This document shows positions 16,864-25,883 of a stretch of DNA of 64,000 nucleotides, one piece after another (positions within the stretch are counted from its first letter, which is position 1; each line of letters starts with the position of its first letter). The stretch spans positions 124,001 through 188,000 of the forward strand of contig NZ_SLYA01000001.1 of the NCBI RefSeq assembly GCF_004340965.1, given 5' to 3'. The position numbers and the translations under genes were made by a program. Below the pieces are notes generated by a model. The model worked only from the letters and a program-made list of their open reading frames with translations. It ran no database searches and was not told the origin of the DNA. The stretch is from Sphingomonas sp. PP-CE-1A-559 (GTDB taxonomy: Bacteria > Pseudomonadota > Alphaproteobacteria > Sphingomonadales > Sphingomonadaceae).

Positions 16864-17748
16864 CTATGCGGACTCCAAAGGCGCAACGTCGACACTGACA
16901 TCCATGTTCTGCGCCCCCGACCCGAGTACCACTCCGTCGACCGGCGCGATCTCGGCATAGTCCCGCCCGACCGCCATCACGATGTGATCGCTCGCCATCC
17001 AGATCCCGTTGGTCGGATCGACCCCGACCCAGCCGCGCACCGGCCCGCACCACAGCAGCACCCACGCATGCGTCGCATCCGCGCCGACCAGCCGCGGCTG
17101 GCCCTCGGGCGGGATCGTCCGGATATACCCCGACGCATACGCGGCGGGCAGGCCAGCCGCGCGCAAGCCGGTGATCATGATCTGCGCGAAATCCTGGCAC
17201 ACGCCCTTGCGCTGGAGGAACGCCTCGTGCGGCGGCGTATCGACCAAAGTCGCGTCGGCATCGAATTCGAACTCCACTTGGATCCGCCGCGCGAGCGCGA
17301 TCCCGGCCTCCAGCGCTCCCCGCGAAGGGTCGAGATCGACCGCGCAATAGTCCGCGATCGCCTGGTCGAGCGGGATCAGCGGCGAGGGATAGATATAATT
17401 CGCCGGGCTCGCCGCGGAGAGGTCGGTGCTGGCCCGCGCCATCGTCGCGATCTCTGCGAGGGTAGGGTCGCTCGCGTCGGGGACGGGCACGAGTCGGTCG
17501 ACCGTCATCCGCGACCGGCTCTCGATCGTTAGGTGCCGGACCGGACTGTCGACCACCAGCCGCGTGACATTGGCGAGCCCGGCTTCGGCGCGCGCGGCGC
17601 TGGTCCGCCCCGCCGGATGCACCGAAAGCGCGTAGCTATCCAGCCGCTGACCCGGCCAGTCGATCGGCTTCAACCGCAGATTGCACCGCGCGAACTTCAC
17701 GCTCGCGCCGTAATCGAACGTCGTGACGTGGCGGATATCGTAGATCAT
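16864..17748 (-). CDS. transglutaminase-like cysteine peptidase family protein
   Basis: 294 aa with an N-terminal beta domain (IRHVTTFDYGASVKFARCNL) and a transglutaminase core. The catalytic triad is visible: Cys in RKGVCQDFAQIM, His in DATHAWVLLW and Asp in GVDPTNG. Members of this class (COG1305) are encoded next to circularly permuted ATP-grasp/alpha-E proteins, as here, and are proposed to process a peptide product. The partner gene lies upstream on the same strand, separated by a repeat. Confidence 0.88.
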   Translation of the reverse strand: MIYDIRHVTTFDYGASVKFARCNLRLKPIDWPGQRLDSYALSVHPAGRTSAARAEAGLANVTRLVVDSPVRHLTIESRSRMTVDRLVPVPDASDPTLAEIATMARASTDLSAASPANYIYPSPLIPLDQAIADYCAVDLDPSRGALEAGIALARRIQVEFEFDADATLVDTPPHEAFLQRKGVCQDFAQIMITGLRAAGLPAAYASGYIRTIPPEGQPRLVGADATHAWVLLWCGPVRGWVGVDPTNGIWMASDHIVMAVGRDYAEIAPVDGVVLGSGAQNMDVSVDVAPLESA

Positions 17749-17790
17749 GAAAGTTCCGGCCGCCGCAGGGGGAGAGCTGTTATCTTCTTG

Positions 17791-17894
17791 CTCCCTCTTC
17801 CCTCCGGGGAGAGGGCTGGGGTGAGGGGCTGTTCCGGGCGCAGCATTGCTTGGCTGCCCCTCACCCCGACCCTCTCCCCATAGGGGAGAGGGAG
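17791..17894. repeat. paired CCCTCTCCCC/GGGGAGAGGG repeat
   Basis: CTCCCTCTTCCCTCCGGGG at the left pairs with CCCCATAGGGGAGAGGGAG at the right; inner CTGGGGTGAGGGGC and GCCCCTCACCCC are complementary. It is the same family as at 8746-8850 but without a DUF559 gene, between the ATP-grasp and transglutaminase genes. Confidence 0.85.
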
Positions 17895-17920
17895 TAGGTT
17901 GCGCACGGCCACGCCCACCC

Positions 17921-20398
17921 TCACGCCAACGTCAGCCCGCTAGTCCGCAACGGCTCGGCCCCCTGCAGGAAATACCGCCGCGCCAGCGCATCCGACACCG
18001 CGCCAAGCCGCCGCTCGATATCCCCCAGCGTCTCCGCATCCAGCTCCGCGGCCGTCGCGGTCATCACGATCGCCTGCAACCCGGTCGCTTGCGCCTGTTG
18101 CGGCTCCGCCATCTCGTCGTCGCTCAGCACCGGCAATTCCGCCAACCGCGCCGCGATCCGCTCCGCCGAAAACGCCAGCGACCGAGGATTGCCCGGATCG
18201 AGTGCGACCAGATCCATCACCGGCACGCGCGCGATTCCGGTCGGATAGCGCTGCCGATAACTGATCTGGCTGTCCGCGAGGTCGAGCAGCACCGACAGAT
18301 CGTCGGGCGACGCGCCCGGCATCCCGAACAAGCGGATCGCGCGCGCCATCGCCATCGCCCGCTCGATCCGCCGCCCGAGATCGTGAAAGCGCCACGCCGC
18401 GGTCCGCCCCATATGCTCCGCCGACAGCCCCGCGATCGCCGCATACCGCCGTTGCAGCGACCCGGCACGCTCCAGCATCCCGCGATGCGTCGGGAAGGGC
18501 GCTTCGAGCAACCGCACCATGTCCGCCGACAACCGATCGCGCGAGCCTTCGCCGATCTCGCGCGCATGACGGTTGAGCGTCAGGATCGACTGCCCGCGCT
18601 CATCCTCCATCGCGGTCCGAGCGAGCGCGGTCAGGTCGGCGCGGCGCAGCGACGGGGGGTGCGGCGCGCTGCCCGCCCCGACGATCAGCCCGACCAGCTT
18701 GCCGACCGTAGTGGGCGACAGGACAGCCCCCCCATCGACGTCGATCGAATTGCCGAGCATCACGCGGATCGCGCCGAGCAGCGCCTCACCGCGCTCCAGA
18801 TAGCGCCCGAGCCAGTAGAAATTGTCCGCCACCCGGCTCGGCAACGTCCCCGGATTGCGGCGGACCTGAAGCGAGTCCGCGGCGGTCAGCAGCGACACCG
18901 GCGCGACCGGATCGGCGCCGTAGATACAAACGTCGGCGGACCAGATGCCTTCGCCCATCACCGCCGCCCGCGCGTCGGGATGCTCGCCGATCCGCGCGAA
19001 CCCGCCGGGTAGGACGGTCCATTCGCCGTCGCCGTTACGCGCCGCGAAGACGCGCAGGGTGAAGGGGCGGGGGACGAGCGCATCGCCGACCACGACCGGC
19101 ATGGTCGAGAGCTGGACGAGTTCCTGCCCGACATAATCCTGCGGCCGATTTGCCATGTCGGCGAGCAGGCGCGTCCGGTCTTCGCCAGCGATGTCGGCAC
19201 CCGTGACCGGGCCGCCGGTCATGCCGAGAGGCCGCGAATGGAATGCCGGACCGATCAGCAGGCGATCGAAATTCGCCTCGACCTGGGCCCGCGCGCCGTC
19301 CTGCCCACACCACCATGTCGCGATGTTGGGGAGCAGCAGATCTTCGCCGAGCAGCGACTTCGCGAGCTGCGGCAGGAACGCCGAGAACGCCGGCGCTTCC
19401 AGCACGGCGGACCCCGGCGCGTTCGACAGCACGACGTTGCCGGCGGCGTACGCGTCGATCAGCCCGGGCACGCCGATCTGCGAATGCGTGTCGAACGCCA
19501 GCGGATCGAGCAGCCGCGGGTCGAGCCGTCGCCACAGCGCGTCGATCCGCTTGAGCCCGCCGATCGTGCGGACATACACCTTGTCCTCAAGTGCGGCGAG
19601 ATCGGCGCCCTCGACTAGCAGCAGCCCGAGATAGCGCGCGAGATGCGCTTGCTCCGGGTAGCTCGGGTTGAACCGACCAGGCGTGAGCAGCCCGATCCGC
19701 GGGTCGGTCCGCTTGCACATCGCCGCGATCCCGGCGCGGAAGGCTGCAAAGAACGGCGCGTGGCGCTGCACGTTGAGCCGATCCTGCAACCCGCCGAGCG
19801 TGCGGCTGACGGCGATGCGGTTCTCCAGCGCGTATCCGGCGCCGGCGGGCGCGCGGAGGTGATCGGCGAGCACGCGCCATTCGCCGGTCGGCCCGCGACC
19901 GAGGTCGATCGCGATGAAATCGAGATGGCGGCCGCCGGGCGGGTCGAGCCCGACCATCGGTCGCAGGAAGAACGGACTGCCGGTGACGAGCGCGGCGGGG
20001 ATGTGGCCGTCCGCGACCAGCTTTCCCTCGCCGTAGAGGTCGGCGATCACCGTCTCCATCAACGTCGCGCGCTGGATCACGCCGCGCTCGATCCCCGCCC
20101 ATTCGCCGGCCTCGATCAGCAGCGGGACGGGTGAGACGGGCCAGGGGCGCTCGTCGGGCTCGTCGGCGATCCGGAAGCCGGTGCCGATGTCGACCGCATG
20201 CCGCTGGACGCGTTCGCGAATGTGGCCAAGGTCGTCCGAGGCGACCATCGCCAGCTCGGCAAACATCGCTGCCCAGGCCGGGTCGGCATCCTTGCAGAGC
20301 ACGTCGGCACCGGTGGTGCGCGCGCAATAGTCGGCGATCCAGCGCTCGGCATGGATCATCGCGTCGAAAAGGGGCGCGGTTTGCGTCGCCGTGTCCAA
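17921..20398 (-). CDS. circularly permuted ATP-grasp / alpha-E fusion protein
   Basis: Large cytoplasmic protein of 825 aa. The N-terminal about 470 residues form a circularly permuted ATP-grasp domain (RNA for example LLTPGRFNPSYPEQAHLARYLG, VLSNAPGSAVLEAPAFSAFL and FVLQPFTLRVF-like GDALVPRPFTLRVFA). The C-terminal about 320 residues are a helical alpha-E domain starting SRVADNFYWLGRYLERGEAL. In other genomes these are separate adjacent genes; here they are fused. Comparative work proposed that such modules make or modify a peptide with the neighbouring transglutaminase. The product is unknown. Confidence 0.88.
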   Translation of the reverse strand: MDTATQTAPLFDAMIHAERWIADYCARTTGADVLCKDADPAWAAMFAELAMVASDDLGHIRERVQRHAVDIGTGFRIADEPDERPWPVSPVPLLIEAGEWAGIERGVIQRATLMETVIADLYGEGKLVADGHIPAALVTGSPFFLRPMVGLDPPGGRHLDFIAIDLGRGPTGEWRVLADHLRAPAGAGYALENRIAVSRTLGGLQDRLNVQRHAPFFAAFRAGIAAMCKRTDPRIGLLTPGRFNPSYPEQAHLARYLGLLLVEGADLAALEDKVYVRTIGGLKRIDALWRRLDPRLLDPLAFDTHSQIGVPGLIDAYAAGNVVLSNAPGSAVLEAPAFSAFLPQLAKSLLGEDLLLPNIATWWCGQDGARAQVEANFDRLLIGPAFHSRPLGMTGGPVTGADIAGEDRTRLLADMANRPQDYVGQELVQLSTMPVVVGDALVPRPFTLRVFAARNGDGEWTVLPGGFARIGEHPDARAAVMGEGIWSADVCIYGADPVAPVSLLTAADSLQVRRNPGTLPSRVADNFYWLGRYLERGEALLGAIRVMLGNSIDVDGGAVLSPTTVGKLVGLIVGAGSAPHPPSLRRADLTALARTAMEDERGQSILTLNRHAREIGEGSRDRLSADMVRLLEAPFPTHRGMLERAGSLQRRYAAIAGLSAEHMGRTAAWRFHDLGRRIERAMAMARAIRLFGMPGASPDDLSVLLDLADSQISYRQRYPTGIARVPVMDLVALDPGNPRSLAFSAERIAARLAELPVLSDDEMAEPQQAQATGLQAIVMTATAAELDAETLGDIERRLGAVSDALARRYFLQGAEPLRTSGLTLA

Positions 20399-20487
20399 TG
20401 CCTCAAGCCCCCGAATACAGGCGGCGGTGTTTCACCTTTCGACGCGGCGGTGCAACATAAATTGTCGCGGGGGCCGCGCGTTACTCC
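20399..20487. other. intergenic leader of the ATP-grasp gene
   Basis: First part of a 356-bp gap without genes. It should carry the promoter of the ATP-grasp gene (minus strand); I see no clear promoter boxes. The rest of the gap is filled by two inverted repeats and a GGTTGT tract listed separately. Confidence 0.4.
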
Positions 20488-20568
20488 TGTTCCATCGCGA
20501 ACGCGGGGTCCCGGAATTCCAAGCGCTGCGTGCAGTTACCCTGGCCCCCCGCGTTCGCGAGGGAACAG
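20488..20568. repeat. inverted repeat, CGAACGCGGGG type
   Basis: TGTTCCATCGCGAACGCGGGG at the left end pairs with CCCCCCGCGTTCGCGAGGGAACA at the right end, enclosing about 30 bp. Only copy of this type in the window. Confidence 0.8.
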
Positions 20569-20596
20569 TAAGGGGGGCGAGCTGTCGCCTCCACAA

Positions 20597-20705
20597 ACCA
20601 CCACCCCGGCGGAGGCCGGGGCCCAATTGGGGGACGGCGCTAATGACGGGCATCGCGCCGTTACCGCCACCTTTCCAATTGGGCCCCGGCCTTTGCCGGG
20701 GTGGT
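20597..20705. repeat. inverted repeat, ACCACCCCGGC type
   Basis: ACCACCCCGGCGGAGGCCGG with GGCCCAATTGGGG at the left; the right side carries CAATTGGGCCCCGGCC and GCCGGGGTGGT. A second, very similar element is at 63171-63278 and a half-element at 60401. Confidence 0.85.
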
Positions 20706-20738
20706 TATGGTTGTGGTTGTGGTTGTGGTTGTGGTTGT
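20703..20738. repeat. hexanucleotide tandem repeat (GGTTGT)n
   Basis: One variant unit GGTTAT followed by five perfect GGTTGT units, then a G-run. It begins in the end of the preceding inverted repeat and stops 16 bp short of the ligD stop codon. A perfect microsatellite of this kind is prone to slippage. Confidence 0.9.
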
Positions 20739-20754
20739 GGGGAGGGGGAATGGC

Positions 20755-23247
20755 TCACAAATCCGGCAGAACCTGATCCGCTACACCCCATCCCGCCAAC
20801 GCCCGTGACCCGGCCCGGGCGATCAACTCGGTCCCATCCTTCACTCCCCAGCATGCCGCCGTCTCGATATCGCGTAACTCGGTCCACGACACCGGTGCCG
20901 CCACCGGCGCGCCCGCTCTCGCCCGCGCCGAATACGGCATCACCGCCGTCGCCCCGCGCTGGTTGCGCAGCCAGTCGATAAAGATCCGCCCCTTCCGCTT
21001 CGCCTTGGCCATTGTCGCAACGAAGCGCTCGGGATCGGCCCCCGCCATCGCCCGCGCGAAGCGGTCGGCGAAGTCCTTCACCGCCGGCCATTCCGCCTCC
21101 GGAGTCAGCGGCACCACTACGTGCACGCCCTTGCCCCCAGACAGCATCGGGAAGCTGACCAGCCCCAGTTCGGCCAACTGGTTCTTCAGATGCTCCGCCG
21201 CCTTCTTGGTGTCGCCGAAATCGAGCCCCTCGTCGGGATCGAGATCGAACACGAGGCGGTCGGGCTTCTCCAGCGCGGCGTTCGACGATCCCCAGCCGTG
21301 GAACTCGATCGTCCCCATCTGCACGCACGCGACCAGCCCGTCCGCATCGTCGACATACAGATAGTCCTCGGTCGAGCCGTCCTTTTCGCGGATCGGCACT
21401 TTGTGGACAGCGTCGCCGAAGCTCCCGGCATCGTGTTTCTGGAAGAAGCACGCGCGCGATCGACCCTGGGGGCAGCGCACGAGGCTAATCGGGCGATTGC
21501 CCGCTACCGGGAGCATTATGCCCGAGACTGCGACGTAATAGTCGGCGAGATCGCCCTTGGTGACGTCCGACTTGTCGAAGATCACGCGGTCCCGGCTGCT
21601 GACCTTTATGCTCGTCTCGGGGGCGGCATCGGGCAAAGGCGCGGGCGTCTCGGCGACGACGTCCTTTGCCGCCTTGTCCTCGCGCAGACCGATGAAGCTC
21701 GAATGGCGCAGCACGCCGTCGGGGGTGATCTCGGCGAAGGCGACCTCCGCGACGAGTTTCGGCGTCACCCATTTCGCGCCGCGGACCGCTGCCTTGGGGG
21801 CCTCGACCGTCGGCATCTTGCGGTCGAGCGCGTCCAGTTTGTCGCGGATGTCGTCCATCAACGCCTGGTCGAACCCGGTGCCGACCTTCCCCGCATAGCG
21901 AAAGCCTTTGCCCTCGCGGACGCCGAGCAGAAGCGACTTGAAGCCGCGTTTCTTGTCGGAGGGCAGCCAGCCGACGATCACGAACTCCTGGCGGTGCGTG
22001 CATTTGACCTTGAGCCACGTCTTGGTCCGCTTGCCCGAATACGGCGCGTCGGCGCGTTTCGAGACGATGCCTTCGAGGCCTTCGCGGCACATCGTCTCGA
22101 ACAACTGCTCGCCTGCGCCGATGACGTGGTCGGAGTAGCGGAGACGGTCTTCATCCTCGGGGATCAGGGGCTGCAGGCGCGCTTTGCGGTCGAGGTTGGA
22201 GAGGCCGGTCAGGTCTTCGCCGTCGAGCGCGAGCAGGTCGAACGCGAACAGCGTCATGTCGCCGCCGGAGGAGATCGCGTCCTTCAGCGTCGAGAAATCG
22301 GGGTGGCCGTCCTTGAACGCGACGATCTCGCCGTCGATCAACGCGGATTTTACGGGGAGCTTCGCGGCGGCCTCGGCGATCGCGGTGAACTTGTCGGTCC
22401 AGTCGAGGCCGGTGCGGGTGAAGACCTTGGCCTTGCCGTTGGCGACGGAAATCAGCGCGCGGTAGCCGTCGTATTTGACTTCGTGGAGCCAGGCGGAGCC
22501 GGTGGGGACGGCGTCGACGAGGGTGCAGAGTTGTAGCTCAACGAATTCGGGTAGTTTTCCGTCATCCTGGCGAACGCCAGGACCCAGGGTACCATTTGCA
22601 TCGCTCTTGGCTCTGGGTCCCGGCTTTCGCCGGGATGACGGGGTGGACGTTGGCTGGCTCGAACGTGCCGGTTTCTTTCCCTCCTCGATCTCGACCATCG
22701 TGCGGCCGGTCGAGACGCTGGTCAGCGCTTCTTCTACCAGTGTGTCGGTGCCGCCCGCTGCTGCGTCGTCGATCTTGCGGAGGAGCCAGTTCTCGCGCTT
22801 CTCCTTCGCGCGGGGCTTCAGGCGGATCAGCAGCCATTCGCCCTTCATCCGTTCGCCATCGAGGACGAAGTGGAGGTGGCCCTTGTCGAGATCCTTGGCC
22901 GACTTGCCCTTGATCGGCGACCATGTGCCGCGGTCCCACAGCATCACCGTGCCGCCGCCATATTCGCCCGCGGGGATCGTGCCTTCGAAGGTGGCGTAGC
23001 TGAGCGGGTGGTCCTCGGTGCGGACGGCGAGGCGTTTTTCGTTGGGGTCGAGGCTGGGGCCGCGGGTGACCGCCCAGCTTTTTAGGACGCCGTCGATTTC
23101 GAGGCGGAAATCCCAGTGGAGGCGGGTGGCGTCGTGCTTCTGGACCATGAAGCTGTTGCCGTTGCCGGGGTCCAGCGTGCCCGCGGGTTCGGCGGTCTTG
23201 GTGAAGTTCCGCTTGGCATTGTAGAGCGCGAGGGGATCGTCGACCAT
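20755..23247 (-). CDS. ligD: ATP-dependent DNA ligase D (NHEJ)
   Basis: Multifunctional end-joining enzyme of 830 aa in the order phosphoesterase - ligase - polymerase. The 3'-phosphoesterase (about 20-150) shows HDATRLHWDFRLEIDGVLKS and EYGGGTVMLWD. The ligase has the adenylated Lys in EVKYDGYRA (about residue 258). The C-terminal primase-polymerase has VFDLDPDEGLDF (metal-binding DxD) and VRCPQG. ATG 23247 is used; a longer frame upstream merely translates a repeat. An intergenic-type repeat lies in frame in the linker at about residues 203-230. Its partner ku lies just upstream. Confidence 0.95.
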   Translation of the reverse strand: MVDDPLALYNAKRNFTKTAEPAGTLDPGNGNSFMVQKHDATRLHWDFRLEIDGVLKSWAVTRGPSLDPNEKRLAVRTEDHPLSYATFEGTIPAGEYGGGTVMLWDRGTWSPIKGKSAKDLDKGHLHFVLDGERMKGEWLLIRLKPRAKEKRENWLLRKIDDAAAGGTDTLVEEALTSVSTGRTMVEIEEGKKPARSSQPTSTPSSRRKPGPRAKSDANGTLGPGVRQDDGKLPEFVELQLCTLVDAVPTGSAWLHEVKYDGYRALISVANGKAKVFTRTGLDWTDKFTAIAEAAAKLPVKSALIDGEIVAFKDGHPDFSTLKDAISSGGDMTLFAFDLLALDGEDLTGLSNLDRKARLQPLIPEDEDRLRYSDHVIGAGEQLFETMCREGLEGIVSKRADAPYSGKRTKTWLKVKCTHRQEFVIVGWLPSDKKRGFKSLLLGVREGKGFRYAGKVGTGFDQALMDDIRDKLDALDRKMPTVEAPKAAVRGAKWVTPKLVAEVAFAEITPDGVLRHSSFIGLREDKAAKDVVAETPAPLPDAAPETSIKVSSRDRVIFDKSDVTKGDLADYYVAVSGIMLPVAGNRPISLVRCPQGRSRACFFQKHDAGSFGDAVHKVPIREKDGSTEDYLYVDDADGLVACVQMGTIEFHGWGSSNAALEKPDRLVFDLDPDEGLDFGDTKKAAEHLKNQLAELGLVSFPMLSGGKGVHVVVPLTPEAEWPAVKDFADRFARAMAGADPERFVATMAKAKRKGRIFIDWLRNQRGATAVMPYSARARAGAPVAAPVSWTELRDIETAACWGVKDGTELIARAGSRALAGWGVADQVLPDL
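22559..22641. repeat. GTCATCC..GGATGAC inverted repeat inside the ligD coding region
   Basis: CCGTCATCCTGGCGAACGCC with GGACCCAGGG at the left, and CTGGGTCCCGG then CGCCGGGATGACGG at the right. It is a diverged copy of the 3941-4041 element. Read on the minus strand it stays open and encodes SSRRKPGPRAKSDANG and TLGPGVRQDDGK within LigD. Confidence 0.85.
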
Positions 23248-23250
23248 CTT

Positions 23251-23355
23251 CACCCCTCCCTGGAAGGGAGGGGTCGGGGGTGGGTCGGCCGCTTGGCGGG
23301 CGTAGCGCTGGTTCGGTGAGTAACCCACCCCCAACCCCTCCCTTCCAAGGATGGG
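23251..23355. repeat. paired CCCCTCCCTGGAAGGGAGGGG repeat
   Basis: CACCCCTCCCTGGAAGGGAG with GGGGGTGGGT at the left; ACCCACCCCCAACCCCTCCC at the right. It fills the ku-ligD gap. This is the most frequent repeat family in the window: similar elements at 26701, 29472, 47910, 56288 and 60264. Confidence 0.88.
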
Positions 23356-23358
23356 AGC

Positions 23359-24240
23359 TTATGCACGCTTTTTGGCTGGCGCTTTGGCCGCCGTTTTCGC
23401 CGGCGCGCGTTTGGCGGGAGCTTTCTTTGCAGGCGCCTTCTCCGCCGCACCCCCACTCTTCTCCATCGACTTCTTCAACGCCGCCATCAGGTCGACCACG
23501 TTCGAGCCCGACTTCGCCCCCGTGTCCTTGTCCTCGATGATCTTCTTCCCGTTCGACTTGCGCTTGCGCTCGATCAGGTCCTTCAGCGCGTCGACATAGC
23601 GATCGTGGAACTCCTGCGGGTGGAAGTCCGCGCTACGCTTCTCGATCAGCGCCTCGGCCAGTTCCAGCAGTTCCTCGGACGGCTTGTCATCGGGGATCTC
23701 GCGGAAATACCCCTGCGCCTTGTGCACCTCGTCGGCGTAGCGCAGCGTCTCCAGCACCATGCCGCGCCCGCACGGCTTCAGGCTGACGACGTATTCGCGC
23801 CCGCGCATCGCAAGCTGGCCGAGCCCGACCTTCTTCGTCCGCTTCAACGCCTCGCGCAGAACGATGAACGCCTCCTCCGCGAGATCGTCCGCGGGCACAA
23901 CGAAATACGGCTTTTCGTAATAGAGCACGTCGATCTCGCTCGCATCGACGAACTGCGTCAGTTCCAGCGTCTTCTTCGATTCGAGCTTCACCGCGTCGAT
24001 CTCGTCCTGCTCCAACAGGACGTATTCGCCCTTCGAGACCTCATAGCCCTTCATGATCTCGTCGGCATCCACCGGGCCGACGCCGGTGACGACCTTGTCG
24101 TAGTGGATCGGCTGGCCCGAGGGTTCGTGGATCTGCTTGAACGATACCGCCGCGCCGGATTTCGTCGCGGAATAGATCTCGACCGGGATCGAGACGAGGG
24201 CCAGCCGGATCTGCCCCTGCCAATATGCTCGCGCTGCCAC
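23359..24240 (-). CDS. ku: Ku double-strand-break end-binding protein
   Basis: Bacterial Ku homodimer subunit (293 aa), which binds DNA ends and recruits LigD. The core begins RAYWQGQIRLALVSIPVEIY and contains SFKQIHEPSGQPIHYDKVV. The C-terminus is a Lys/Ala/Pro-rich tail (AKKAPAKRAPAKTAAKAPAK), of the kind known to modulate DNA binding. Same strand as ligD, 111 bp upstream of it, forming a minimal NHEJ cassette. Confidence 0.95.
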   Translation of the reverse strand: MAARAYWQGQIRLALVSIPVEIYSATKSGAAVSFKQIHEPSGQPIHYDKVVTGVGPVDADEIMKGYEVSKGEYVLLEQDEIDAVKLESKKTLELTQFVDASEIDVLYYEKPYFVVPADDLAEEAFIVLREALKRTKKVGLGQLAMRGREYVVSLKPCGRGMVLETLRYADEVHKAQGYFREIPDDKPSEELLELAEALIEKRSADFHPQEFHDRYVDALKDLIERKRKSNGKKIIEDKDTGAKSGSNVVDLMAALKKSMEKSGGAAEKAPAKKAPAKRAPAKTAAKAPAKKRA

Positions 24241-24350
24241 CCTGCGTGTTCCTTCGTTGCGGAAACGATTCGATTACCTGGGTCAATCATCGGCACGGTA
24301 GAGTCGTTCCCAAGTTTCGTTCCGGCCCAAATCCCGCTATGGCGCGCGGC

Positions 24351-24929
24351 ATGTCAGACGATCCCTTCACGCTGTTCGATAGCTGGTACGCCGAAGCCAA
24401 GCAGTCCGAGCCGAACGACCCGAACGCGGTCGCGCTCGCGACGGCCGATGCCGAGGGGCGGCCGTCGGTGCGCATGGTGCTGTTGAAGGGGCATGGCCCC
24501 GACGGCTTCGTGATCTACACCAACCGCGAAAGCCGCAAGGCAGGCGAGCTGGCCGCCAATCCGCAGGGTGCGCTGCTGTTCCACTGGAAGTCGCTGCGCC
24601 GCCAGATCCGGATCGAGGGGCCGGTATCGTGGGCCAGCGACGAAGAGTCGGACGCCTATTTCGCCTCGCGTGGTCGTGATTCGCAGCTTGGTGCCTGGGC
24701 TTCGGAGCAGTCCCGGCCGCTCGACAGCCGCGAGACGTTCGAGCAGCGCTTTGCCGAAATGACCGCGAAGTTCGAAGGCCAGGACGTGCCGAGGCCGCCG
24801 CATTGGGGTGGCTACCGCGTCAAGCCAACGCGGATCGAGTTCTGGCAGGACCGTGCGCACCGGCTCCACGAACGGCGGTTGTTCGTTCGCGAAGACGGCA
24901 ACTGGAGCGAAGGGCTGCTGTTCCCATGA
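24351..24929 (+). CDS. pdxH: pyridoxamine 5'-phosphate oxidase
   Basis: FMN-dependent oxidation of pyridoxamine/pyridoxine 5'-phosphate to PLP (192 aa, usual length). Signature residues: RMVLLKGHGPDGFVIYTNRE, SRGRDSQLGAWASEQSRPL and HWGGYRVKPTRIEFWQ with the C-terminal RLHERRLF. Start ATG 24351 is used; ATG 24339 would add MARG. Its stop overlaps the next start as ATGA. Confidence 0.95.
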   Translation: MSDDPFTLFDSWYAEAKQSEPNDPNAVALATADAEGRPSVRMVLLKGHGPDGFVIYTNRESRKAGELAANPQGALLFHWKSLRRQIRIEGPVSWASDEESDAYFASRGRDSQLGAWASEQSRPLDSRETFEQRFAEMTAKFEGQDVPRPPHWGGYRVKPTRIEFWQDRAHRLHERRLFVREDGNWSEGLLFP

Positions 24930-25873
24930 CGCAGGACGAACGGCGCAGGGTCATACCCCTCGCAACCCGCGCGGCGCTGGCCAGCGTCGCGATGGCGTGT
25001 TTCCTGCTGCTGTTGAAAGGCTTTGCGGCGTGGTCGACGGGCTCGGTGGCGATGCTTGGGTCCCTTGCCGATACCGCGCTCGACCTGCTCGCGTCGCTGG
25101 TCACGCTGTACGGCGTGCGGCTGGCGGCGACGCCGGCGGATCACGATCACCGCTTCGGCCACGGCAAGGCGGAGGCGCTCGCGGCGCTGTTCCAGGTCAT
25201 GCTGATCACTGCGTCGGCGGTCGGCATCGCGTGGCGCGCGATCCTGGCGTTCGGCGATCCGCAGCCGACCACCGGGGCGGATTTCGGCATCGGCGTGTCG
25301 GTCGTCGCGATCGTCGCTACGGTGTTCCTGCTGTCCTATCAGCGTCGCATCATCCGCCAGACCGGCTCGGTCGCGATCCTCGCGGACAACGTGCACTACC
25401 AGTCGGACGTGCTGCTCAACGGGTCGGTGATCGTCGCGCTGGTGCTCGATCAATATGTCGGGTGGAGCGGCGCGGATCCGATCTTCGGCATCGTCATCGC
25501 GTTGTGGCTCGCCTGGGGCGCGTTCCAGGCGTCGTCGAATGCGATCGACCAGCTGATGGACAAGGAATGGCCGGAGGACTTCCGGGCGCAATTCCTCGAT
25601 GTCGCCGCACGCCAGCCCGGTATTCGGGGAATCCATGATTTCCGCACGCGCCGCTCGGGGAGCCACGACTTCGCGCAGTTCCACATGGAGGTCGCGCGCG
25701 ACCTGACCGTCGAACACGCGCACGACATCGTCGAGGCGGTCGAGCGCAACCTGCGCTCCGCGTTTCCGAAGGTCGAGGTGCTGATTCATCTCGATCCGGA
25801 GGGGCATGTCGACACCGACAATCCGCTGGTCGAGGCGGACGTGACGCCGCATTGGTTCGGCAAGCGGGTTTGA
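24926..25873 (+). CDS. cation diffusion facilitator transporter (FieF-like)
   Basis: CDF-family metal/proton antiporter of 315 aa exporting divalent cations such as Zn2+ or Fe2+. TM2 carries DxxxD (SLADTALDLLAS) and TM5 HxxxD (NVHYQSDVL), the FieF-type site. The loop HDHRFGHGKAEALA and a C-terminal cytoplasmic dimerisation domain (FHMEVARDLTVEHAHDIV) are present. It overlaps pdxH by 4 nt. A CDF protein of the other site type is at 59199. Confidence 0.93.
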   Translation: MTQDERRRVIPLATRAALASVAMACFLLLLKGFAAWSTGSVAMLGSLADTALDLLASLVTLYGVRLAATPADHDHRFGHGKAEALAALFQVMLITASAVGIAWRAILAFGDPQPTTGADFGIGVSVVAIVATVFLLSYQRRIIRQTGSVAILADNVHYQSDVLLNGSVIVALVLDQYVGWSGADPIFGIVIALWLAWGAFQASSNAIDQLMDKEWPEDFRAQFLDVAARQPGIRGIHDFRTRRSGSHDFAQFHMEVARDLTVEHAHDIVEAVERNLRSAFPKVEVLIHLDPEGHVDTDNPLVEADVTPHWFGKRV

Positions 25874-25883
25874 GGACTTAAGT

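Noticed and set aside
23248..23334. N-terminal extension of LigD by 29 residues
   Set aside because: The extension ([10 protein letters not shown]) is a translation of the CCCCTCCCTGG repeat, and ATG 23247 begins a normal LigD N-terminus.
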